Source: Pogostemon cablin (Eukaryota; Streptophyta; Magnoliopsida; Lamiales; Lamiaceae). Taken from it: a DNA stretch of 64,000 nucleotides. The stretch covers positions 19,318,036 through 19,382,035 of the forward strand of contig CM043012.1 of NCBI GenBank assembly GCA_023678885.1, given 5' to 3'. Both the position numbers and the translations under genes were made by a program. The notes under the pieces were generated by a model. The model was not told the origin of the DNA. It saw only the letters and a list, made by a program, of their open reading frames with translations, and did not search any database. Positions 1 to 9,915 of this stretch are shown piece after piece; the first letter of the stretch is position 1, and each line of letters opens with the position of its first letter.

Positions 1-50
1 TCAGACTCATAAAATATCGTAATATTATCGTAACATTGGCCAGAGTGTAC

Positions 51-3000
51 CTGAATAGAATATATAATCATGAGTACCGATAAAATCCCTAGTGCAGTTT
101 GTAAAAAGGGGTTCATTTGTCGCAGCATCCATTTTCCTCCTCTGTTCCAAAGCCAGACCAACCCCAGCTCTTGCAAAGGATGAGTAAGCACTAACCTGGA
201 AAGTAAAAAATTGATTAAAAACGACATTATGGATACATATTTTGGCAAGCAAGCATCTCAAAAATTGAAAGAGATTAATTCAATGTTACCAATGGCAGCT
301 GATGTGTTAGTTTGGCGGTTGGACGAAGAATTCCGAGAGGATCTACAGTTAAATCAGGATGATGTGGATCAACCTTCCCCATAGCAAGGAGGGCATGAGG
401 AGCACTGCATTTTATAACAGATAAAATTATCCATTCTGGTGATACAAACTACAATTAACTGGCTAACTTCTAAAACAAATTCATATTACTGAATTAAAAA
501 CTAAAGCACCTTCCAGGTATTGAATTGAAATCCCCACACACCAACATAGGTATATCTGCACTTGCAGCAATTTTTTCGAGGCCTTTCAACAATGTGTGGA
601 CCTGATATGACAAAGCAATTTCAACAATGGAACTCCAATAAAGGAAACAACTAGAGAGAAAAGATAGTCTCAAAACCTGCCAAAGCCTCACATCCTTCAA
701 ATCATGGTGCATATTTACATGTGTGTTAGCCTGTGTTCATGTACAGAAGATACTGTTATAAAAGATTACACCAAGTAATGAATATACAGGTCCAGTGATT
801 AATATACACATACAAGAAGAAGCATGTAACAAATTACAGGGGATAAGATCAGACTAGAAGATCCCAAGGAAAGCATTAACCAAATAGTGTGAACTATTTA
901 ATAACACATCCCTGAGAGAACAGAAAACCAACAGCTCTACAGCAGCTCATGCAAACACTTGCTCATCTACTACAACGAGTTTTCATTATACATTGAAAAC
1001 CTTCCTTAACAGAGAGTACCCATCCAGTCAATAGATTAGATACTAAAATAAACATCTGTCATGTAAATCAACTAAAACAACATAGTGAAATCAATCACCC
1101 CTTCTTTATAAGAATCCTTATATCAAACAAATCAACGATTTTTCAGTACTCTGGAAACTATATGTACTATTCACACATAGATATTCACATGCATTAGTTC
1201 TTCAGCCAAAAAGCAGTATATCCCAACTAAATTCAATAGATATGTGAATCTAGTTAAAGAAAAAAACTTTCTACTCATTCTACAGGTTAAAGACCAACTA
1301 AAAGGGGTATGTGGGCCACAAAGATGGGTAAGTTAGGATACCACAACTGTTTATTATGCAACAATACCCAATACAGTGTATTATTCTATAGGTAAATCTT
1401 ACCACACAAACAAGCTGTCGCTTCCCTGGGCTGTCAATGCCCTGGTTTGTGAACTTGGCTTCAAGAACTAAAATTAGCGCAACATTATCCTGAATGCATG
1501 AGATCATATGAAATGATTAAGTCCAGAAGTCAAATGAAAATACGAAAACAAATAATAGTTTAGAATTTTAAAATTAATAATAACATTACATAATCTTTTA
1601 AAATCTGTGAATACCTTGACCAGTCGATTTAATGCACTTTTCTTCTGAGCACTGGGAACCAAAGCATCCGTCAAAGATTGTGCAGCTTTATTAAACTCAA
1701 CCTAAAATCAAAATCTCTAACATCAAAACAATGAGATAAAGCACCAAGCATGTTAGATGCACTTCATGCACTTTCATCACCTCATATTTTTTGACATGCG
1801 AAAATCTATCACGTCGAAAGAAAGTGGCACAACCATCAAGCGCGTTAATGTTTCCACCAAAAACCTGAAGTATAACAGATCATGCATTAATAACAGCACT
1901 AGTTCTCATCCACATTATAAGCATGTTGTTACAACCTCAGCTGTTTTCCTTTTGAAAAGGGCTTGATAGCCATGTTTATCCAGTTCGGGTGCAAAAAATT
2001 CCTCAAAATGATCACTTTGAACCTGGCAGAAAAAAGATAAGAAAGTAAACAACAAAGACAAGGTTTGTGAACGTAAAACATTTTCACATGAATGATGAAT
2101 CCAGAATTTCGTATAGTAAGGTCTTGTAAGTGTGACTAACGCAAATATCACATTCTCTAACCAACGCAACTAGCAAGGGCCACAATCATCACATTTCAAG
2201 GGGTAAGGCCAAATGAAAAGTAATCTAATTTTAATTATTTCTGAAAAAATGCAATTGGTAGCACTGTTAACAAAGGAAAGAAAAGACATGCATCGCCCAA
2301 TATTACAAATGCGAATTTCAACTTGTTCAGACTAAGAAAAATATTATTCTTATTGGAAGTTGAGCTTTAAAGAGACTGACTAAAGGAACATAATAAAATG
2401 ATTCATTTGCACAATAGATTCTGAAAAATCAATCAACCTCAACTCAGTTGTGCAAATAATAATTTATAAGTTAAGCAGAACATATCATATTAAAGCTTCT
2501 GTTAATGGTTAAGATTCATTAAAACTGTTTCATGCTCAACCTATATCAGCACAGGCTGCACAGCAGCCATTAGACCTATACCATCAGGTAAATTCCACTA
2601 TCCATCGGTCTAAATCTATATTTTTATTATAAACATTCTAATAAGGAAAAACATGCACATAAATTGGTTTCTAAAGCTATGAAAAGCATAAATAATCTCC
2701 CATTGGATTGTGTACCTCTTGAAGACATACAATATCTGCACGATAACCGACTATTTCTCTTAAAAGGTTTTGCCTGCGGTAGGTCCAAGAAAGGGCCCAA
2801 GTGGGGCAGTAGCTGTATAATTCATTTGTAGCATATGCATCAGATAAGATGTTGTACGAAAGCACCGTAAATGTCCCTCCGGCAGAAATGCGTCCATCCA
2901 TATCTATATGCCCAGACACATCCATTCCATTCACAGATATCAAGCGCCTAGGAATGGGTGATGGAGCCGGGATCACACGGGAAGTTGATAAGGCAACAGG

Positions 3001-4636
3001 AGCTCCGACAGCTAATTTTGTTTCGGCGTCTACCACTACGCACTCAAATCTAAGGACGTGACCAATATCATCAGCTGAAGGTGTATATGTCTTGGACCGT
3101 CCCACTTCGAACCATGTTTCACCACCACTCTTCTGAGTACCTGCAGTAGGATAGAATGTACTGGTGCCATTTGAAAAGCCAGGATTCTGAGATGTGCTCA
3201 CACTAACCACACCTGCCGTTGTACTACCAGTGCTATTGAAGCGACCAAAAATTTCTTCCTCGTCATTTCCATTTTCATTCACTGCACTAGCAGCACGCTC
3301 ATGTAAAACACGATGGTGTTGCCAGGCATCAGAAAAACATTTCGGCGAACAATGGTAACTCTTTGAAACAGGTAATTTGGCCTTAAGGCACCCAAGGCAT
3401 TGTAATGTAGCTTGCTCTGTTGGGTGAATACTACAAACTGCAACTTTCTTGTCACTTTGTACGCGATACCTGCATAAAATACCAATTAAACAAACATGAT
3501 GCACTTATTAAATGCTAGATTCCTGATACATAAAGCTGACAGAAACAATATTCAATTTGTAACTAAATGGAGAACCGGACATGGTCATAACTAACAAGTT
3601 GTAGTCATAGCAACTAACCTCTAATCACCAATTTATAAGCTAACAGTAGCTAAAAGAAATTCACTAATTAAGCGTTGAAGAGTAAAAACCCCAACTATAC
3701 AGCAGTCAAATGTAACAAACATCACACAGGTTACAGCCAATTAACAGAAAAACTTTTTTTTTTTCCAGGAATCAATAGCATGAAGTTAGAATATTTTACT
3801 ATAGCAGTCAAAATTAGGCCATAAATTAAAGACAAAGCATAAGATCTTAATGGTAGAGAATGGGACAAAGCAACAGCGAACCATTGACAAAAGGCAAAAC
3901 AGCAAGCTAGAGATAAAAGAAAAAGATATTAATGGCAGATACAGAGACTACACCACAACTAACTTTTAACTGAAGGAAGGCGAGGCCTCACACTGAATAG
4001 AGGATACTAGATATTAACGGTACAAAAAGCCTACCATGACAGGAGTTAAGTATTAACAGAAGAAAGAGACACAACCAAGCTTCCGGATACTTGCACAAAA
4101 ATGAGGAGACATCAAGTATTGGGTATTATAACAAAGTTCACCCGCCAGTATTAAGCTTCATTATCAAATCCAGAATTGAAACACAAGTTGTATGGACAGA
4201 AAATTAAAATGAATATCAACCTAGCCTACTCATTCTCCACTCTGATTTAACCGTGAATTACATCGTATGCACGAAAAATCACCAGTACTCCCTAAAACAT
4301 AAAATCGACAACTCTATTTACTAATCCTCTCACTTCATAGTATCACGAGCAATAATAAACATCTAATAATAATGACGGCACATCAAGTAATCAAATCAAG
4401 AGGTGACAGCCTCAATCACCAAAACTTACAAAGAAAAAGAAAAGACTTTTGTATATATTAATGTAGAGAAATACTCACCACCTATATCTTAAGAAATGAC
4501 CATCAATAGGGTTATACTCAGGAACGTCCTCTGTAATAACAGACTTATCAGGGCGCCTCAAAAGCACATAGGGCGTCAACTCGCACCCCACAATCGGTAT
4601 ATCAGAAGGGAGGTGCACCCGCCCCACACTCAGCAT
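51..4636 (-). CDS. CCR4: CCR4 carbon catabolite repressor 4 homolog, mRNA deadenylase (3' end outside window)
   Basis: Catalytic poly(A)-specific exonuclease of the CCR4-NOT complex, which shortens mRNA tails in the cytoplasm. Ten coding exons are placed: 4479-4636, 2716-3469, 1936-2022, 1781-1864, 1615-1701, 1403-1489, 677-730, 510-601, 290-404 and 51-195. All have AG/GT borders and keep frame, giving 554 residues. About 50 residues remain beyond the left edge, judging from the roughly 600-residue plant family. Residues 65-105 hold clustered Cys/His (C65, C77, C80, C93, C97, H104, H105), probably zinc-binding. The endonuclease/exonuclease/phosphatase fold follows: SYNILSD, catalytic LQE (E304), VCGDFN (D461, N463) and DYIFY (D549). 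The final SSDH-type histidine motif is off-window. As in plant CCR4a/b, there is no leucine-rich repeat domain. The start MLSVGRVHLPSDIP matches the family N-terminus. Confidence 0.93.
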
Positions 4637-4761
4637 TTTCTCCTAACCTGTCTAAAGTTAAACTCTTGTCTGTCTTCTTCTAACGACGTTCCCAAACCAA
4701 AATCCGCAAGAATCCAAGATTCAAAAAGCAACTGTCGGCGGACTTCTGGCGGATCCGCCAT
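4630..4761 (-). promoter_or_regulatory. Upstream ORF (43 codons) overlapping the CCR4 start
   Basis: An ATG at 4761-4759 opens a 43-codon frame. Its TGA (4632-4630) overlaps the CCR4 ATG within the string ATGCTGA. It would be read before CCR4 if the leader is unspliced here, so it could lower main-ORF initiation or cause reinitiation. A cryptic acceptor-like TTTAG lies inside, so part of it could be intronic; transcript data would decide. Confidence 0.45.
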
Positions 4762-5184
4762 CACCGGTGCCCAGAGCCACAAGCCAGCCTTGCCCTCTCA
4801 AAACCCTAGTTAATAAAAAATTCGGAGATCAATTCATTCAAAGCCCAAGGGGATACGGGTAGGTAATATACAGAATCGAAGATCTTCAGAGAAGTTGAAT
4901 CTGAGGGATGCAAATAGGGTGATTCAAAGATAATTGATTGCTTGAGGGATGAGAGCACAAGTCTGCATGCGAATGCGGAGCGATGAATTGATGGTATCTT
5001 TGGAGAGAGAGAAAGCAGAGAGGGGGATCGATTGATTAGAGAATTAGGGTTTTACAGAAAAACGGGAGAAAATGTAGCGAAGGAATATCAAAGAAAATGG
5101 TCGTACCAACACTTATTAATAGGAGGGATGGGAAATGGGATGTGTCTCAAGTTTGGGCTAATCTTCCTAAGTTTCAACCTTTGC
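4762..5184 (-). promoter_or_regulatory. CCR4 5' leader and core promoter region
   Basis: Read on the minus strand, this stretch is rich in TCTCTCT/CCCTCTCTGC pyrimidine patches. It also carries a telo-box-like AAACCCTAA near 5046-5054, as seen in promoters of plant housekeeping genes. Transcription probably begins between about 5000 and 5110. No other gene is seen. The LINE insertion ends directly upstream. Confidence 0.45.
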
Positions 5185-5200
5185 TGCGACACTACTCTCT

Positions 5201-5734
5201 CTTAATATAGATATTAATATTCAGAAAAAGGCCGAAGCCAGTTACAATGTACAAAAGCAATCCTCAACGACTAAAGTCGAAAACAAGACCCTAACGATAC
5301 AAACATCAAGAGGGTCCTAACACAATCATCTAGCTAGAAGAAACTGAAACCTAGCTACATGCATTAATATATTATTTACAACACTACTAACAGTCGGTCT
5401 AATATCATCAATAATGGCTTCATTCCTCGCTTTCCAAATAAAGTAAACCGTAGCAAAAAGAGCAAGCTCTCTCCGTCTACGATCTGCTTTGCGAATGCCA
5501 CGATCCTTAGAAATCCACTTGACGCCTGCAAAGATGGTTGAGATACGTCTTTGCCACCCAATAAAAGAGCGCACTTGGTTCCAAACAGTACTTAAAAAAG
5601 AACACTGAAAGAACAAATGATCTCTTGATTCATGAGATCCCACACAAAAGCAACACTCCGTGCAATCTCCCTCAGCATGCCAACGATCCAAAGTAGCTAA
5701 GCGATTCTTAGCTACTATCCACATACGAAACACA
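5201..5734 (-). mobile_element. 5'-truncated LINE (non-LTR retrotransposon) with 16-bp target duplication
   Basis: The minus strand encodes about 130 residues ending at 5326. They match the zinc-binding C-terminal domain of plant LINE reverse transcriptases (zf-RVT): a CTECCFC motif, then SRDHLFFQC and VWNQV. The insert is flanked by identical 16-bp repeats, tgcgacactactctct, at 5185-5200 and 5735-5750, the mark of target-primed reverse transcription. The 3' tail is AT-rich (around 5201-5220) rather than pure poly(A). Only the last part of ORF2 is present, so the element is dead on arrival. It lies just upstream of the CCR4 leader. Confidence 0.88.
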
Positions 5735-5920
5735 TGCGACACTACTCTCTATGTAAGGTGGTGTGATGGGTAATTCGTAGACTCTTTTTACTAAAAGATA
5801 GTTACAATTTGGATGAAAAATTCAATATAATAAAATAATGCTATTTGGGTGAGATGGAGGGATTAGTAATTTGTTACTTTTTCATCTCATTTTAAATTTT
5901 ACGTTTGATTTTTTTACCAA

Positions 5921-6135
5921 AATTAAGGAATAAGTATAGTATTTTAATGTGTAGTGAAGTTTGATTTTTTTCACAAAAATTAAATTATAGTATTTTAATG
6001 TGTAGTGAGGTTTGATTTTTCACGAAAATTAAGGAATAAATATAGTATTTTAATGTGTAATGAGTTATAATATTTTAATGTGTATAAGTGTAGTATTTTA
6101 ATGTGTAGTAAGGTATAATATTTAATGTGTAGCGA
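5921..6135. repeat. Degenerate tandem repeat in AT-rich intergenic DNA
   Basis: The phrase tagtattttaatgtgtagtg recurs at about 48-60 bp spacing (near 5937, 5986, 6042 and 6090), joined by variants of gaggtttgatttttcac. It resembles internal sequence of the Stowaway-like MITEs elsewhere in the window, so it may be an internally amplified MITE fragment. The rest of 5751-6378 holds no gene that I can see. Confidence 0.6.
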
Positions 6136-6380
6136 GATGAGAAAAATAATATTTTTAATGTAAAGTGGTATGTGTACTGGTATAATGTGTGGGTTATAGA
6201 GAGAAATAATTAATTTTTGTGGGTCTCATCAAAAAAAAGGGGAAATGTAGGGTTTTTTTTTCCTAATTTACATAAAACATCTTATAAATGGCTGTGATCT
6301 TTAATTTCTTTAATTTATTATTAAAAGTCACATTTTTTTATTATAAAAATCTAAACATATTTATACGTACATAATAAGTA

Positions 6381-6662
6381 CTCCTTTCGTCCCGAACTTA
6401 TGTTCACCGACACTGTAGATGCAGAATTTAAGAAAAATTATTTTTTGACCAACTTTATTGATTTTTTAGGGGTATTGTAGTATTTTTAGGTAATAAATAA
6501 ATTATAAAGTATGTTATGTGTGTTAGGTGAGAGTGATATTTTGGAAATTAAGATAACTTTTGAGGTTGTTGGTTGATGTGAAATTTTCTTTTTTGGGTGG
6601 TGAACATAAGTGTGGGACAGACGAAAACGAAAAGTGTGAATATAAATGTTGGACGGAAGGAG
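6381..6662. mobile_element. Stowaway-like (Tc1/mariner) MITE, family A
   Basis: This 282-bp element has terminal inverted repeats (ctcctttcgtccc at the left, ggacggaaggag at the right) and TA on both sides (6379-6380, 6663-6664). The inner TIR phrase gaacttatgttcacc is mirrored by ggtgaacataagt. The body (tttaggtaataaata) is shared with the copies at 31061 and 41640. There is no coding capacity. Confidence 0.85.
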
Positions 6663-7355
6663 TATAAAGTTATTAAATGATCATAATAAAATACTCCCTC
6701 CTAATAAGGTTTCCATTTTTCATTTTAATCGTTTACCATAAAAATATTAAATTTTCCGCTGACAAGGTTTTCAATGAAAACAACATTGATATAAATAAAT
6801 AAATAAAATAAAATCCAACCCGCACCCTCTCACTTGATCCCATCAAAGAACTAGTGGGATCAAAGTAGTTGTGAGCCAAAAAGTTCCACCAATCCAAATT
6901 GACTGCTCTAATTACACATCAATGAAGTAATATTTAACACAATGTCATCCAGTGATGCATTAGGTCTCTCGAAACAAACATGAATATGGTAGGGATGTTG
7001 TTTATAATACACTCCTAGTCATAGATATCCAAACATTGTATCTTGTAGATTACTGGGACTAGAAGAATCCTAGTAATCCAAACATCTTATCTTATACTAC
7101 TGGGACTTCAAGAATCGTACATTATCGCCCCATCTAAAGACCATAAACAAATGCAGGAGCAAGAACACATACAAAATGTTATAAAAAATCCACAGATGTA
7201 ATAATAAGCCATATATATCATCATTCTGCTCAAAAATTGGTCCAAGTTATCACCTCCAACAATATCCATAGCATAGAAAAGAAGAAAAGATATACGTCTA
7301 AACGAAGAATATCAAAAACAAGGGAGAACAAAGCAGTGGTGAATGCCAATCTGAC
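6663..7355. other. Intergenic region and RPL21 3' flank
   Basis: AT-rich DNA with one isolated MITE-like end (tactccctcc at 6692) that has no clear partner. The part nearest 7355 should be the RPL21 3' UTR. No ORF, RNA gene or repeat array could be supported. Confidence 0.5.
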
Positions 7356-8504
7356 TTAATAACCACCTTTGAGATCATTGACCACATCATATGGAATGGG
7401 AGTGACTGTTTCTAGAGTAGCGCCTTCCACCATGAAACCAGGTTTGGGTCCCTCTGGCTGCCTCTTGGTGCTAATGATTTTTCCTTGCGCCCTTGCTTCA
7501 GCCTTCAACTTGTCATTCTGCTTTACCCTATTAAGGAAGTCCTCGTGGCACCTTGACGGTTGAACGTGCTCCACTCGAACATGAATCCTCTTTCTGATTA
7601 TTCTGTTCCCAACCTTCAATCACAAACACTAATCTTTAAAAAAATATAAGATGCAAGCAAAAACAAATCAAAGAATGTGCATATATGATGCTTATTTATC
7701 TTCAATCAGGTAATAGTAATACTGCACTAACTATGCTTACCAGTGAGGGAAGAATGCTTCTATGATCAGTTAATAATGGTACAGTGTTACAAAAAAAAAA
7801 AGAAAGTTTATTAGTGCATCACAGTTAAGCAATGCAAGTTAAATGCTATATAACAGTAAACAAATTCTTTATCCCAAAGGTGGATTCAACAACTAATATC
7901 TTACTTTGAAAAAACAAGCACCACAACAGCGAAAGATTTTAATGCAAGAACAAGCTCTGAAACCTGATCAAGCTGATGCGTAAAGCTTTCCAATGTGACT
8001 TTCTCAATGAAATTAACCTAAATATTACACACCGTCATTGCAATTGTTTGTCAAGGAACTCTAATGTACTACCTATTCCTCGAGCGAATGGGAGTTATTT
8101 AACCTAAAATCTAATAAGAGAATAAAATTATTGAATTGCTTGCTAGTAAATACACAAGTAATTTCATCAACCACAACTCATATCCAAACAAAAGCATATC
8201 GTCAAAAACAATTAACCAGTAAATAAATTATGCGATTGAACAAATGAAGATTAAGTAGAATTTATACCTTCTTATTAACTTCCACACCGACAGCACGCTT
8301 GGTGACGTTCCAGACGCGACCGGTTCTTCCATGGTAGAACTTGTGGGGCATGCCTTTGTGAATAGACCCGTTAACAATAACATCGACGTAATCCCCGATT
8401 TTGTAAATTCGAAGGTAAGTCGATAAATGGGTCGGACCCTTCTTTCTGAATGCTCGAGAGAAGGAATCTCTGGTGCGCGACCTCAGACCGTGACCAGCCG
8501 GCAT
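7356..8504 (-). CDS. RPL21: 60S ribosomal protein L21 (eL21)
   Basis: Structural protein of the cytosolic large ribosomal subunit. Exon 1 is 8268-8504 (79 codons, beginning [13 protein letters not shown]). Exon 2 is 7356-7613 (85 codons plus TAA). Together they give 164 residues, the usual eukaryotic L21 length. Landmarks are [38 protein letters not shown] and [10 protein letters not shown], ending [12 protein letters not shown]. The frame is open for 26 codons upstream of the chosen ATG, but that part (MSWSYTSS...) is unlike L21 and is probably leader. The intact frame and clean splice sites suggest a working copy. Plants usually carry several L21 genes. Confidence 0.95.
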
Positions 8505-8670
8505 TTTCCCAAGTTTTTCCTCTGCTTCGGCGTGCGGTGTGCGAGGAAATGAACAACTTGAAGAGGTATACGACCAAGACAAACTGCTTATATATTAGGG
8601 TAGAAATTAGGGTTTTTCACTGATTGTGGGCCGGCCCGATATTGAGTATGGTTTTAATTATTGGGCTCAA
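8505..8670 (-). promoter_or_regulatory. RPL21 leader and promoter with TATA, telo-box and site II motifs
   Basis: Upstream on the minus strand lie a TATA-like TATATAAG (about 8588-8596), a telo-box (AAACCCTA, 8608-8615) and a GGGCC-containing palindrome (GGGCCGGCCCA, 8627-8639). An AGCCCAA motif follows near 8661-8668. Telo-boxes paired with TGGGCC/T site II elements are the known signature of plant ribosomal-protein promoters, bound by TCP and Myb-like factors. The assignment of binding factors is inference. Confidence 0.7.
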
Positions 8671-9176
8671 ATTAAACATTCCTAGTTATTATTATTTTCT
8701 TTTAAATGTTTAACGCTTTCAAAAGATATTTGAGATGAATTTTTCACCTTGTGTAGTGTTTACATGTGTTTTATTGGGATATGCTAAAAGTGTGCAACTA
8801 CATTTTCTGTGGAGTGCTCATAAAAACTTTATAAACGTTTTTTTTATAAAGATTAAAGGTGTTAGTGAAAATTTTATTATATAATTTTTTTTTTATTTTG
8901 AAAAGTAATTATATTCATTATTTTGCTTAATTTCACGGTTTCACTTCCTTGTAAACTTTAATGATAAATATTAAACCCTAACTTATGAAAGATAATACTA
9001 TGAACTACAAGGTTTCATGAGATGAAATATAATAAAACAAGTGAAGATGAACATTAAACTCTAAAAATAAAATATTAAAAAAACATATATGGCACAAAAA
9101 CATTATCTTTAAAAATACTAATTATTATTATCAATTATAAACTATTGACCCATGTAATCAAGCAAAAATATTAATA
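8671..9176. other. AT-rich intergenic stretch
   Basis: Between the RPL21 promoter and the copia insertion I see only AT-rich sequence, with no ORF, inverted repeat or RNA signal worth naming. The last five bases (9177-9181, cttac) are the copia target duplication. Confidence 0.5.
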
Positions 9177-9181
9177 CTTAC

Positions 9182-9861
9182 TGTTGAAGAATGGTGTGTA
9201 AATCTTGATCCATCATGTGAACACAAGGTGTTGCTATGAAGCAGAGGGAGTGAAGAACATAATGGACGTAATGCATGAGTCATACACGTAGCATTAGATT
9301 CATTTTATCAGCTGCAAGTGTATGTATGTAACGGTTGTGATCACATGGGAGGTTGGTTCAGTTTGGTTGTTGGCTGAGCTGTTATGAGTTTGTTAGTGAA
9401 CATGTGCTCTTCAGCTAGTTGGTTATTGAGCACATGAGGTGTGATCATTCCATTGGTACAAGTGACAATCGGTTATTGGTGAGGAGGATGCATAAATACA
9501 CACACACAAACTCACAGCAACACACTTCTTCAAGCTGCATTATTTCATTTTTATCAGCAAGCCTCGCAGTGTGTTTAGAGCTAGGTTGAGTTGCTGTCAT
9601 CTTCTTCATGTATTACATCTATCAATAAGAAAGCTATTTTTCTTCCGAGTGGATGTAGATCAAGAAGATCGAAGCACTATAATCCTCTTGTGCAATCTTT
9701 CTCTTCATCCTTTGTGTTTTGAGTTTTTCTTGCTATTTTTATTCATTGTGTGTGTGTGTGTGTTGAATCGATTCTCTAACGAAGAAGCAACGACTGAGAA
9801 GTTCGTGTGTGTGATAAAGTGTCTTGTTTGAAGATCAAGACAATCGGAAAGTATCACAACA
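9182..9861 (+). repeat. 5' LTR of copia-A
   Basis: 680 bp, bounded by TG and CA. It contains a TATA-like gcataaatac near 9489-9498 and a (GT)n run near 9749-9762, two bases longer than in the other LTR. Confidence 0.95.
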
Positions 9862-9863
9862 AG

Positions 9864-9880
9864 TGGCGCCGTCTGTGGGA
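9864..9880 (+). promoter_or_regulatory. Primer binding site-like sequence of copia-A
   Basis: TGGCGCCGTCTGTGGGA starts two bases after the 5' LTR. It begins with TGG, as expected for pairing to a tRNA CCA end. It is not the initiator-Met type common in plant copia elements. The TGGCGCC opening resembles tRNA-Asp-type sites, but the remainder does not, so the primer tRNA is unassigned. Confidence 0.5.
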
Positions 9881-9915
9881 AGCAAACCATCAAACAGCTG
9901 CTGAATTCTGAGAAG

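Noticed and set aside
4496..4813. 105-codon plus-strand ORF over the CCR4 start region
   Set aside because: It is the antisense shadow of CCR4 exon 1 and its leader. The minus strand has the family match, splice sites and upstream ORF.
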